The position numbers were made by a program, and so were the translations under genes. A stretch of 14,976 nucleotides of DNA from Flavobacteriaceae bacterium (GTDB taxonomy: Bacteria > Bacteroidota > Bacteroidia > Flavobacteriales > Flavobacteriaceae). Positions 7,328 to 13,611 of the stretch are shown piece by piece (position 1 is the first letter of the stretch; the number at the start of each line of letters is the position of its first letter). The notes beneath the pieces were generated by a model. It was not told the origin of the DNA. It made no database searches and saw only the letters and a program-made list of their open reading frames with translations. The stretch lies in assembly GCA_947482805.1 (NCBI GenBank), contig CANKLK010000040.1:1-14976 (forward strand), given 5' to 3'.

Positions 7328-7368
7328 ATCAATTTTCTAATTCTAAAAAATACAGCTTAATGAATAAT

Positions 7369-7400
7369 AATCCGTCTAGTTTTTTCTAGACGGATTTTTT
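7369..7400 (+). terminator. Strong rho-independent terminator after the S46 gene
   Basis: AATCCGTCTAG (7369-7379) and CTAGACGGATT (7386-7396) form a perfect 11-bp stem around a six-T loop, followed by more T to 7400. It lies 41 nt after the stop codon. The clean stem and T tract make this the clearest terminator in the window. Confidence 0.9.
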
Positions 7401-7436
7401 GGACTAAATGTTTTATAAAAAACACTAATAATAAAC

Positions 7437-7444
7437 TACATTTG
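7437..7444 (+). promoter_or_regulatory. -7 promoter box for the TPR-mpl genes
   Basis: TACATTTG is a full match to TAnnTTTG, just after the terminator of the previous gene and 28 nt before the TPR start codon. A TTTT stretch lies 22 nt upstream in place of TTTG. Confidence 0.55.
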
Positions 7445-7472
7445 TTATTTCACAGATTTTATTTACTAGTAA

Positions 7473-8171
7473 ATGAAAAAGCTATTTCTTATTATTTTTT
7501 TGTTGCCAACTTTGGTTTTCTCTCAAACAAATGTTGAGAAAGCTGATAAGCTATTTAATCAAGAAAAATTTGCTGCAGCAAAACCCATTTACGAAAGTAT
7601 TTTAAATGATAACCCAACGAATTTAAAAGTTATTGAAAACCTTGGTGATATAGAGATACATCTGAAAAATTGGGATAGAGCCATTTTTTATTATCAATCA
7701 TTAAAAAAACTAAAACCGTCGGAAGCTAATTATTATTATAAATATGGAGGTGCTTTGGGCTTAAAATCTCAAGCAGGTGGAAAATGGGTAGCCATTCGAT
7801 TGGTTGGCGATATGAAAGAATCTTTTGAAAAAGCCATTTCCTTAAATCCTAAACATATAGAAGCTCGTTGGGCAATGATAGAATATTATCTTCAAGTGCC
7901 AGGACTTTTTGGAGGAAGTGAGAAAAAAGCACAACGATATGTCAATGAATTGATGACATTATCCCCGGTTGATGGCTATTTGGCAAAAGGTAGAATAGAT
8001 GAATACTTTGAACGCTTCAAAAGTGCAGAAAGAAATTATATAAAGGCAATAGAAGTAGGTGGTTCAAAAACAACTTATGAACGTTTGGCTTCGCTCTATA
8101 AAGTGAAACTTATGCAACCCGAGAAAGCCATTAAAGTTTTAGAAGAATATAAAGACAGAAATAAATCATAA
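7473..8171 (+). CDS. Exported tetratricopeptide-repeat protein
   Basis: A 232-aa protein with an N-terminal signal peptide (MKKLFLIIFLLPTLVFS) followed by Gln, the common Bacteroidota junction, so the mature form is probably periplasmic. There is no lipobox cysteine. The mature part is helical TPR-like: ADKLFNQEKFAAAKPIYESIL, NPTNLKVIENLGDIEIHLKNWDRAIFYYQSL, a unit around SEANYYYKYGGALG, another around FEKAISLNPKHIEARWAMIEYYL, and one more near FKSAERNYIKAIEVGG. TPRs bind partner proteins; no enzymatic motif is visible. Its TAA overlaps the mpl ATG by one base (TAATG), suggesting translational coupling, but a partner or a link to cell-wall recycling is not shown by sequence. Confidence 0.88.
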   Translation: MKKLFLIIFLLPTLVFSQTNVEKADKLFNQEKFAAAKPIYESILNDNPTNLKVIENLGDIEIHLKNWDRAIFYYQSLKKLKPSEANYYYKYGGALGLKSQAGGKWVAIRLVGDMKESFEKAISLNPKHIEARWAMIEYYLQVPGLFGGSEKKAQRYVNELMTLSPVDGYLAKGRIDEYFERFKSAERNYIKAIEVGGSKTTYERLASLYKVKLMQPEKAIKVLEEYKDRNKS

Positions 8172-9526
8172 TGAGAACCCATTTCATAGCCATAGGTGGC
8201 GCAGCCATGCATAACCTGGCGCTGGCATTACATAACAAAGGATATCAAGTTACCGGAAGTGATGATGCTATATTTGAACCTTCCAAATCAAGGTTAGAAA
8301 AGAAAGGATTATTGCCAGTTGAATTTGGTTGGTTTCCCGAAAAAATAACAGCTGATATCGAAGCCATAATTCTCGGAATGCATGCTAAAGCAGATAATCC
8401 TGAATTACTGAAAGCCCAAGAATTAGGATTGAAAATCTATTCGTATCCGGAGTTTTTATACGAACAATCTAAAAATAAAACCCGTGTTGTGATTGGCGGT
8501 TCTCACGGAAAAACAACCATCACGTCTATGATTTTGCACGTGATGCATTATCATAATATTGAAGTCGATTACATGGTTGGCGCTCAATTGGAAGGTTTTG
8601 ACACTATGGTACACTTAACACATGAAAATGATTTTATCGTTTTGGAAGGCGATGAATATTTGTCATCACCAATTGACAGAAGACCAAAGTTTCATTTATA
8701 CCAACCTAATATTGCATTACTTTCTGGTATTGCATGGGATCATATTAATGTGTTTCCAACTTTTGAAAATTACGTAGAGCAATTTGAAATCTTTGTTAAC
8801 CAAATTACCAAAGGTGGCATTTTAGTTTATAACGAAGAAGACGAAACCGTAAAAAAAGTAGCCGAAGAAACTACAAATGTCATCAGAAGATTGCCTTATA
8901 AAACACCAAGTTATTCTGTTGAAGATGGAACCACGTTATTAGATACACCTGAAGGCCCTATGCCGATTGAGGTTTTTGGTGCACATAATCTTAATAATCT
9001 GGCTGGTGCCAAGTGGATTTGCCAAAATATGGGCGTAGACGAGGCTGATTTCTATGAAGCTATTGCTAGTTTTAAAGGCGCAAGCAAGCGTTTAGAAAAA
9101 ATAGCTGAAGCCAACGGAAAAGTAGCTTATAAAGATTTTGCACATTCGCCAAGTAAAGTTTCTGCAACGACAAAAGCCGTAAAAGCACAATATCCAAACC
9201 GAAAATTAGTAGCTTGTTTGGAGTTGCATACCTATAGTAGTTTGAATGCTGAATTCCTAAATGAATATGAGGGAGCTCTAGATGCTGCCGATATAGCTGT
9301 GGTTTTCTATTCTCCGGATGCTGTAAAAATTAAACAATTGGAAGAAGTGAGTTATGACCAAATAGCGCAATCTTTCAAACGAGATGATTTGATTATTTAT
9401 ACCAATCCGGCAGAATTTAAAGACTTTCTTTTTAATTATGATTTGAATAATTCGGCCCTATTATTAATGAGTTCCGGAAATTATGGTGGATTAAATTTTG
9501 ATGAGGTAAAAAGATTGATTAATTAA
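8171..9526 (+). CDS. mpl: UDP-MurNAc:L-Ala-gamma-D-Glu-meso-DAP ligase (Mpl)
   Basis: Cytoplasmic murein-recycling ligase that attaches the recovered tripeptide L-Ala-gamma-D-Glu-meso-diaminopimelate to UDP-MurNAc using ATP. The N-terminal Rossmann-like domain starts with IAIGGAAMHNLALAL, distinguishing Mpl from MurC (which has GIGGxGMS). The Mur ligase ATP loop GGSHGKTT is at 109-116. EGDEYLSS is the conserved Mg2+/substrate region, followed by NIALLSGIAWDHINVFPTFENY, the usual Mur ligase DH motif. The C-terminal domain includes GASKRLEKIAE and KDFAHSPSKV. The length of 451 aa fits the family. The start codon overlaps the TPR gene stop. A function in recycling implies the cell has meso-DAP peptidoglycan. 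Confidence 0.95.
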   Translation: MRTHFIAIGGAAMHNLALALHNKGYQVTGSDDAIFEPSKSRLEKKGLLPVEFGWFPEKITADIEAIILGMHAKADNPELLKAQELGLKIYSYPEFLYEQSKNKTRVVIGGSHGKTTITSMILHVMHYHNIEVDYMVGAQLEGFDTMVHLTHENDFIVLEGDEYLSSPIDRRPKFHLYQPNIALLSGIAWDHINVFPTFENYVEQFEIFVNQITKGGILVYNEEDETVKKVAEETTNVIRRLPYKTPSYSVEDGTTLLDTPEGPMPIEVFGAHNLNNLAGAKWICQNMGVDEADFYEAIASFKGASKRLEKIAEANGKVAYKDFAHSPSKVSATTKAVKAQYPNRKLVACLELHTYSSLNAEFLNEYEGALDAADIAVVFYSPDAVKIKQLEEVSYDQIAQSFKRDDLIIYTNPAEFKDFLFNYDLNNSALLLMSSGNYGGLNFDEVKRLIN

Positions 9527-9544
9527 TAAAAATTCTTACATTTA
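9515..9544 (+). promoter_or_regulatory. Promoter candidate for radC
   Basis: TTG at 9515-9517, 19 nt, then TACATTTA (9537-9544), a 7 of 8 match to TAnnTTTG at near-ideal spacing. It overlaps the end of mpl. The leader would be very short (under ten nt), so read-through from the mpl transcript is equally possible. Confidence 0.35.
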
Positions 9545-9558
9545 TCATTATTTCATTA

Positions 9559-10254
9559 ATGATGAGTGAACAAAAATTTTCTATAAAAAATTGGGCTGAA
9601 GACGATAAGCCACGCGAAAAACTAATGCTAAAAGGTAAAGCGGCTTTGAGCGATGCCGAGTTAGTAGCTATTCTAATTGGTTCAGGTAGCAGAAATGAGA
9701 GTGCAGTTAGTTTAAGCAAACGAATATTAGCAAGCGTTGATAACAACCTGAATGCTCTAGGAAAATTATCCTTAAAACAATTAATGGAATTCAAAGGAAT
9801 AGGTGAGGCAAAAGCTGTTTCCATTGCTGCCGCTTTAGAACTAGGAAGAAGGCGCAGAGCAGAAGATGTTTTAGAACTTCAGAAGATAACTTCAAGTAAA
9901 GCCGTATTCGAAATCATGCAACCCATTATTGGCGAATTACCTCATGAAGAATTTTGGGTGTTATATCTCAATAATTCCAATAAAGTAATTCATAAATCAC
10001 AATTGTCAAAAGGTGGAATAACAGGAACTGTTGTTGATATTAGATTAATTTTTAAAACTGCTTTGGAAAATAGAGCTATTTCCATAATTTTGACACACAA
10101 TCATCCCTCAGGAAAATTGCAAGCCAGTGATGCCGACAAGGATATTACCAAAAAACTAAAAGTAGCCGGCGAACAATTAGACATTAAAGTACTTGACCAT
10201 ATTATTATTACTGAAAATGGTTATTTGAGTTTTCAAGATGAGGGCATTTTTTAA
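9559..10254 (+). CDS. radC: RadC/JAB (MPN+) domain protein
   Basis: A 231-aa protein of the RadC (DUF2466) family. The N-terminal region (about 1-100) has helix-hairpin-helix-like segments, notably LKQLMEFKGIGEAKAVSIAAALELGRR. The C-terminal JAB1/MPN domain carries the metal-binding pattern H180-x-H182-x(10)-D193 within THNHPSGKLQASDAD, preceded by a candidate catalytic Glu at 130/131 in PHEEFWVLYLNN. The metalloprotease or DNA-repair role implied by name is unproven; the original link to the radC102 mutation was later assigned to recG. ATG 9559 is used; ATG 9562 is an equally good alternative. It is followed after one nucleotide by the HAD gene, so these are probably translated from one mRNA. 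Confidence 0.94.
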   Translation: MMSEQKFSIKNWAEDDKPREKLMLKGKAALSDAELVAILIGSGSRNESAVSLSKRILASVDNNLNALGKLSLKQLMEFKGIGEAKAVSIAAALELGRRRRAEDVLELQKITSSKAVFEIMQPIIGELPHEEFWVLYLNNSNKVIHKSQLSKGGITGTVVDIRLIFKTALENRAISIILTHNHPSGKLQASDADKDITKKLKVAGEQLDIKVLDHIIITENGYLSFQDEGIF

Positions 10255-10255
10255 A

Positions 10256-10942
10256 ATGAAAAACATAACAGACATTTTCTTCGATTTAGATCATACACTT
10301 TGGGATTTTGATAAAAATTCTATTTTGGCATTTGATAAAATCTTTTCAGAACATCATCCAACTATTGATACCAATACCTTTATTGAAATATACGCTCCGA
10401 TAAATCAAGCCTGCTGGAAATTGTATCAAGTTGATAAAATGACGCATGAAGAGTTGCGTTATGAGCGACTTAAACAATCTTTTGATGCGTTGGGCTATAA
10501 GATTTCAGATGATGAGATAGATAGAATTGCTATTGATTATATTGCTTTTTTACCAGATAATAATCAATTGTTTGATGGTGCTATAGAAGTATTAGAATAT
10601 TTAACTTCAAAGTATAATTTGCATATTATTACTAATGGTTTTGCTGAAGTGCAAGTTAGAAAAATTACTAATTCAGGGTTGAAAAATTACTTCAAAACGA
10701 TTACCAACTCGGAAATGGCAGGTGTAAAAAAACCGCATCAAAATATATTCAAACATGCTTTATCTTTGGCTAATGTAAATAAAGAAAATGCAATTATGAT
10801 AGGTGATTGTATTGATGCTGATGTACGTGGAGCTATGTCTTTTGGAATGCAAGCTATTTTATTTGATGAAAAAGAAATACATTATCCAGAAGAAGAAATA
10901 ATGGCGATTAAACATTTATTAGAATTAAAAAATATATTGTAA
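10256..10942 (+). CDS. HAD-superfamily phosphatase, YjjG-like nucleotidase
   Basis: A 228-aa HAD hydrolase most like the YjjG group (5'-nucleotidases on non-canonical pyrimidine nucleotides; Bacteroidota members are often annotated this way). Motif I is FFDLDHTLW with nucleophile D10 and D12. A cap domain occupies about 16-95. Motif II is ITNGF with T126. Motif III is GVKKP with K158 or K159. Motif IV is IGDCIDADVRGA with D184 and D189. The frame is open to an ATG at 10238, but that would overlap radC by 17 nt and add MRAFFK; ATG 10256 leaves one nt after the radC stop (TAAAATG) and begins right before the motif I strand. The following gene starts after the same one-nt gap. Exact substrate cannot be read from sequence. 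Confidence 0.88.
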   Translation: MKNITDIFFDLDHTLWDFDKNSILAFDKIFSEHHPTIDTNTFIEIYAPINQACWKLYQVDKMTHEELRYERLKQSFDALGYKISDDEIDRIAIDYIAFLPDNNQLFDGAIEVLEYLTSKYNLHIITNGFAEVQVRKITNSGLKNYFKTITNSEMAGVKKPHQNIFKHALSLANVNKENAIMIGDCIDADVRGAMSFGMQAILFDEKEIHYPEEEIMAIKHLLELKNIL

Positions 10943-10943
10943 A

Positions 10944-11648
10944 ATGAAATCGAAGATTCTATTGTTGTTTATTTTAACCTCGAGCTATGCTTTTTCGCAA
11001 AGCGTTAACGATTATCAATATGTGATTGTACCTGTTAAGTATGATTTTTTATCTAAAGAGGACCAATACGGCCTCAACACATTAACCAAATTATTGCTGC
11101 AGAAATATGGTTTTAAAGCGTATTTAAGCAATGAAGAAATACCATTAAATACAGACAATCAAAGATGTAATTTTTTATATGCTGATGTTACACAAGACAA
11201 GAGTTTGTTTGTTACTAAAGTAAAAGTAGCTTTGAAAGATTGCAATGAAAAAGTTGTTTTCGAAACGCAATTTGGCTCAAGCCGTGAGAAAGAATTTGCA
11301 GTAGCTTATAATCAGGCATTTCGTGAATCAGGAAAATCATTTGATAAGTTAAATTATAAGTATAACGGCAAAAATAATTCTTCAATTACTCAAGAACCAT
11401 CCAAAACAATTGTTTCTGAAATAAATTCTGAAACTTTTTATTTTGCCCAACCTACAGCTAATGGTTTTCAAGTTGTTGACAGTGAGCCTAAAGTTATAAT
11501 GAAATTATATACTACTTCGCAAAAGAATGTTTTTATTGGTTTAAAAGGTAACACAAATGGAGTCGTAATTTCGAAAAATGGAAAATGGTTTTTTGAATAT
11601 TATGATGGTGATAAGCTTGTTTCTGAATCATGGAATCTTAAGTTTTAG
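10944..11648 (+). CDS. Exported protein of unknown function
   Basis: I do not recognise the family. The 234-aa product has a signal peptide (MKSKILLLFILTSSYAFS) followed by Gln, so it is predicted to be exported with an N-terminal glutamine that may be cyclised. The mature N-terminal half (YQYVIVPVKYDFL, LTKLLLQKYGFKAYLSNEEIP, then RCNFLYADV and VKVALKDCNEKVVFET) looks alpha/beta; two cysteines (in RCNF and KDCN) might form a disulfide. A Ser/Asn/Lys-rich linker (YNGKNNSSITQEPSK) separates it from a C-terminal beta-rich part (EPKVIMKLYTTSQKNVFIGLKGNTNGVV then NGKWFFEYYDGDKLV). No catalytic motif stands out. It starts one nt after the HAD stop, so it belongs to the radC-HAD transcript. It ends right at the repeat arm at 11651. 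Confidence 0.85.
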   Translation: MKSKILLLFILTSSYAFSQSVNDYQYVIVPVKYDFLSKEDQYGLNTLTKLLLQKYGFKAYLSNEEIPLNTDNQRCNFLYADVTQDKSLFVTKVKVALKDCNEKVVFETQFGSSREKEFAVAYNQAFRESGKSFDKLNYKYNGKNNSSITQEPSKTIVSEINSETFYFAQPTANGFQVVDSEPKVIMKLYTTSQKNVFIGLKGNTNGVVISKNGKWFFEYYDGDKLVSESWNLKF

Positions 11649-11650
11649 AC

Positions 11651-11678
11651 TTCAGTCGCAGTCGCAGTTTTCAGTTTA
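11651..11678 (+). repeat. Left arm, CAGTCG tandem words
   Basis: Six-nt tandem: CAGTCG, CAGTCG, CAGTTT, then TCAGTTT. Its first 18 nt (11653-11670) are identical to 3821-3838. It begins two nt after the stop codon of the exported protein. Confidence 0.8.
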
Positions 11679-11692
11679 ATAAAAATACAGTT

Positions 11693-12058
11693 ATGGATTT
11701 TAGAGAATTGTTAGCCTATAAAAAAGCATTCGATTTAGCAATGGAAATTTATGAGTTATCAAAATCATTTCCATTAGAAGAAAAATATTCTTTGATTGAT
11801 CAGATTCGTCGCTCGTCAAGAAGTGTGTGTGCTAATATAGCAGAAGCTTATCGAAAAAGAAGATATCCTAATCATTTTATTAGCAAATTAACAGATAGTG
11901 ATGCAGAAAATTCTGAAACCAATGTTTGGTTGGAATTTGCTTTTGAATGTAATTATATAACCAAAGAAATCTATCAAAAATTAAGTGTAAAAAATATAGA
12001 AATTGGAAAACTTATCAATTATATGATAAACAATCCAGGTAAGTTTGGAGTCAGCTGA
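11693..12058 (+). CDS. Four-helix-bundle protein (S23/IVP family)
   Basis: A 121-aa all-helical protein of the family first seen as proteins encoded in 23S rRNA intervening sequences (S23 / TIGR02436 type), which also includes the Avd accessory protein of diversity-generating retroelements. The sequence follows the family order: FRELLAYKKAFDLAMEIYELSKSFP, EEKYSLIDQIRRSSRSVCANIAEAY, an SDAENSETNVWLEFAFECNYI helix, and a last helix with SVKNIEIGKLINYM. No enzymatic residues are known for the family; Avd-like members bind nucleic acid or a reverse transcriptase. Here there is no rRNA, no reverse transcriptase and no template/variable repeat. Instead it lies between inverted repeat arms, and its stop codon TGA falls inside the right arm. 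ATG 11693 gives the normal N-terminus. No promoter box is visible, so transcription may come by read-through. Confidence 0.92.
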   Translation: MDFRELLAYKKAFDLAMEIYELSKSFPLEEKYSLIDQIRRSSRSVCANIAEAYRKRRYPNHFISKLTDSDAENSETNVWLEFAFECNYITKEIYQKLSVKNIEIGKLINYMINNPGKFGVS

Positions 12059-12106
12059 ATACTGAGGCTGAATACTGCGACTGAAAACTGTCACTGCATA
12101 CTAATA
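12055..12106 (+). repeat. Right arm, four tandem 13-mers (CTGAATACTGnnn)
   Basis: Four 13-nt units in a row: CTGAATACTGAGG (12055-12067), CTGAATACTGCGA (12068-12080), CTGAAAACTGTCA (12081-12093) and CTGCATACTAATA (12094-12106). The first unit contains the TGA stop of the four-helix-bundle gene; the last overlaps the stop codon of rarA on the other strand. Confidence 0.8.
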
Positions 12107-13378
12107 CCCATATTTATCCTTCCACCGATTTTTTAAGAAGTTGCGCAATTCGTTTTCACGGGCATTGTTTCCGGGTTTATAGAAAGCCGTATTTTTTATT
12201 TCGTCAGGTAAGTATTCCTGTTCTGAAAAGTTATTTTCGTAGCTATGCGAATATTGGTATTCCTCGCCATAACCCAATTCCTTCATCAACTTAGTAGGCG
12301 CATTTCGCAAATGAATCGGCACTGATAAATCACCCGTTTGCTTCACCACTTGTTGTGCTTCACCAATTGCCATATAACTCGCATTGCTTTTAGCAGAAGT
12401 GGCTAAATAAACAGCACATTGACTCAGAATGATTCTACTTTCAGGATATCCAATAGTTGAAACTGCCTGAAACGTATTATTAGCCATTATAAAAGCTGTT
12501 GGATTAGCATTGCCAATATCTTCACTGGAAAGAATTAACATTCGTCGGGCAATAAACTTTACGTCTTCTCCACCTTCAATCATTCGAGCCAACCAATAGA
12601 CCGCGCCATTTGGATCGCTACCACGGATTGATTTTATAAAGGCCGAAACTATATCGTAATGCTGTTCGCCAGTTTTATCATATAAAACAGTATTTTGCTG
12701 AACTAATTCCAATACTTTATTATTTGTTATTGTAATTGGACCTTCAGGGCTTGCGTTTACAACTAGTTCAAAAATATTTAATAGCTTTCGTCCATCGCCT
12801 CCGGAAAGTCGGAGCAGCGCTTCTGTTTCTTTTAGCTTTATTTTTTTGGAAGCCATAAACGTATCTTCCATGATTGCTCGTTGTAATAAAGCCAATAAAT
12901 CATCCTTAGAAAACGGATTTAAAACATACACCTGACAACGTGACAAAAGCGCCGGAATAACTTCAAAACTTGGATTTTCAGTAGTGGCACCAATTAACGT
13001 AATCCAACCTTTTTCAACCGCAGCCAAAAGCGAATCCTGTTGCGATTTACTAAACCGATGAATCTCGTCAATAAACAAAATCGGATTTTTTGCTGTGAAC
13101 AAACCACCGCTAAGTTTGGCTTTTTCAATTACCTCACGAATAGCTGCCACACCGCTATTTATTGCACTTAACTCATAAAACGGACGATTACTTTGCCTAG
13201 CAATAATTTGTGCCAACGTTGTTTTTCCTGTACCTGGCGAACCCCAAAAAATCATAGACGGAATTATGCCACGAGCAATTTGTTGGGTCAGTGAACCATT
13301 TTTTCCAACAAGGTGAAGCTGACTAATATAATCTTCTAAACGTTGTGGTCTGATGCGTTCTGCAAGTGGTGCTTCCAT
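12101..13378 (-). CDS. rarA: Replication-associated recombination protein A (RarA/MgsA, AAA+ ATPase)
   Basis: AAA+ ATPase related to clamp loaders, acting at stalled or broken replication forks (RarA/MgsA, eukaryotic WRNIP1). The N-terminus [22 protein letters not shown] is typical. Walker [10 protein letters not shown] is at 46-54, Walker [11 protein letters not shown] at about 100-109 with D104-E105, sensor 1 in [19 protein letters not shown] at 130-148 with arginine finger R147. The C-terminal part has the RarA tetramerisation region ([40 protein letters not shown]) and the conserved PLHLRNAPT-like motif ([18 protein letters not shown]). The length of 425 aa is normal. It is convergent with the four-helix-bundle gene, with its stop inside the repeat array, and divergent from the rhomboid gene. 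Confidence 0.96.
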   Translation of the reverse strand: MEAPLAERIRPQRLEDYISQLHLVGKNGSLTQQIARGIIPSMIFWGSPGTGKTTLAQIIARQSNRPFYELSAINSGVAAIREVIEKAKLSGGLFTAKNPILFIDEIHRFSKSQQDSLLAAVEKGWITLIGATTENPSFEVIPALLSRCQVYVLNPFSKDDLLALLQRAIMEDTFMASKKIKLKETEALLRLSGGDGRKLLNIFELVVNASPEGPITITNNKVLELVQQNTVLYDKTGEQHYDIVSAFIKSIRGSDPNGAVYWLARMIEGGEDVKFIARRMLILSSEDIGNANPTAFIMANNTFQAVSTIGYPESRIILSQCAVYLATSAKSNASYMAIGEAQQVVKQTGDLSVPIHLRNAPTKLMKELGYGEEYQYSHSYENNFSEQEYLPDEIKNTAFYKPGNNARENELRNFLKNRWKDKYGY

Positions 13379-13383
13379 TTTTT

Positions 13384-13537
13384 AATTTGAAAATGTGGGA
13401 ATTTGAAGATTTAGCTTCGCTCTATTCGGGCTTTGCCCTCGAGTGAAAATGAATAAAGGATTTCAAATGGTTGAAGTACAAATTTAATCATAATTGATTA
13501 TAATTTTCAAATTATCTCATCTTCAAATTTTCAAATT
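13384..13537 (+). repeat. Inverted word-repeat element (AATTTGAAAAT type) between rarA and rhomboid genes
   Basis: The left arm (13384-13412) holds AATTTGAAAAT (13384-13394) and ATTTGAAGAT (13401-13410). The right arm (about 13502-13537) holds their exact reverse complements, ATTTTCAAATT (13527-13537) and ATCTTCAAAT (13519-13528), plus a further TTTTCAAATT. The core has a GC-rich hairpin GGGCTTTGCCC (13428-13438) next to AGCTTCGCT, and an AT-rich perfect inverted repeat TAATCA/TGATTA (13485-13500). It occupies most of the 233-nt gap between the divergent genes, so the rarA promoter would lie inside it. Confidence 0.65.
13479..13511 (-). promoter_or_regulatory. Promoter candidate for rarA
   Basis: On the minus strand: TTTG (13511-13508), 21 nt, then TAAATTTG (13486-13479), a full -7 match at a permitted spacing. 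The leader would be about 95 nt and would carry the GC-rich hairpin and the left arm of the word-repeat element. Confidence 0.45.
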
Positions 13538-13572
13538 AATGTGACAAATTAGCATTACTTTTATTTTGGTTG

Positions 13573-13580
13573 TATTTTTG
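13573..13580 (+). promoter_or_regulatory. -7 promoter box for the rhomboid gene
   Basis: TATTTTTG is a full match to TAnnTTTG, 31 nt before the start codon. No clear TTTG is present 17-23 nt upstream. Confidence 0.45.
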
Positions 13581-13611
13581 ACTAGAGCAAAAAGTATTTT
13601 TATTTTTTCCA

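Larger units (their letters stand above)
11651..12106 (+). other. Composite: inverted word-repeat arms bracketing a four-helix-bundle gene
   Basis: The left arm (11651-11678) and the right arm (12055-12106) use the same vocabulary in opposite orientation. CAGTCGCAGT (11653-11662) has its exact reverse complement at 12074-12083, and CAGTTTTCAGT (11665-11675) has its exact reverse complement at 12080-12090. Between them is only the four-helix-bundle gene. Together they fill all DNA from the stop of the upstream gene to the last codons of rarA, so the unit looks like an insertion between convergent genes. No target-site duplication can be defined confidently. A gene-free relative is at 3819-3915. 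Confidence 0.6.

Noticed and set aside
9519..9824. Minus-strand reading frame of 101 codons across the start of radC
   Set aside because: It lies opposite conserved RadC sequence and has no promoter box or family resemblance.
10238..10255. Earlier ATG for the HAD phosphatase
   Set aside because: It would overlap radC by 17 nt and add MRAFFK; ATG 10256 gives the same TAAAATG junction seen before the next gene and a family-like N-terminus.
11693..12058. Avd-type gene of a diversity-generating retroelement
   Set aside because: The fold family is the same, but no reverse transcriptase and no template/variable repeat pair is present in the window.
11693..12058. 23S rRNA intervening-sequence protein inside an rRNA gene
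   Set aside because: The flanks are an exported-protein gene and rarA, with no rRNA-like sequence nearby.
12055..12106. CRISPR-like array of 13-nt repeats
   Set aside because: Units are contiguous with only three variable bases between them; there are no spacer-length inserts and no cas genes.
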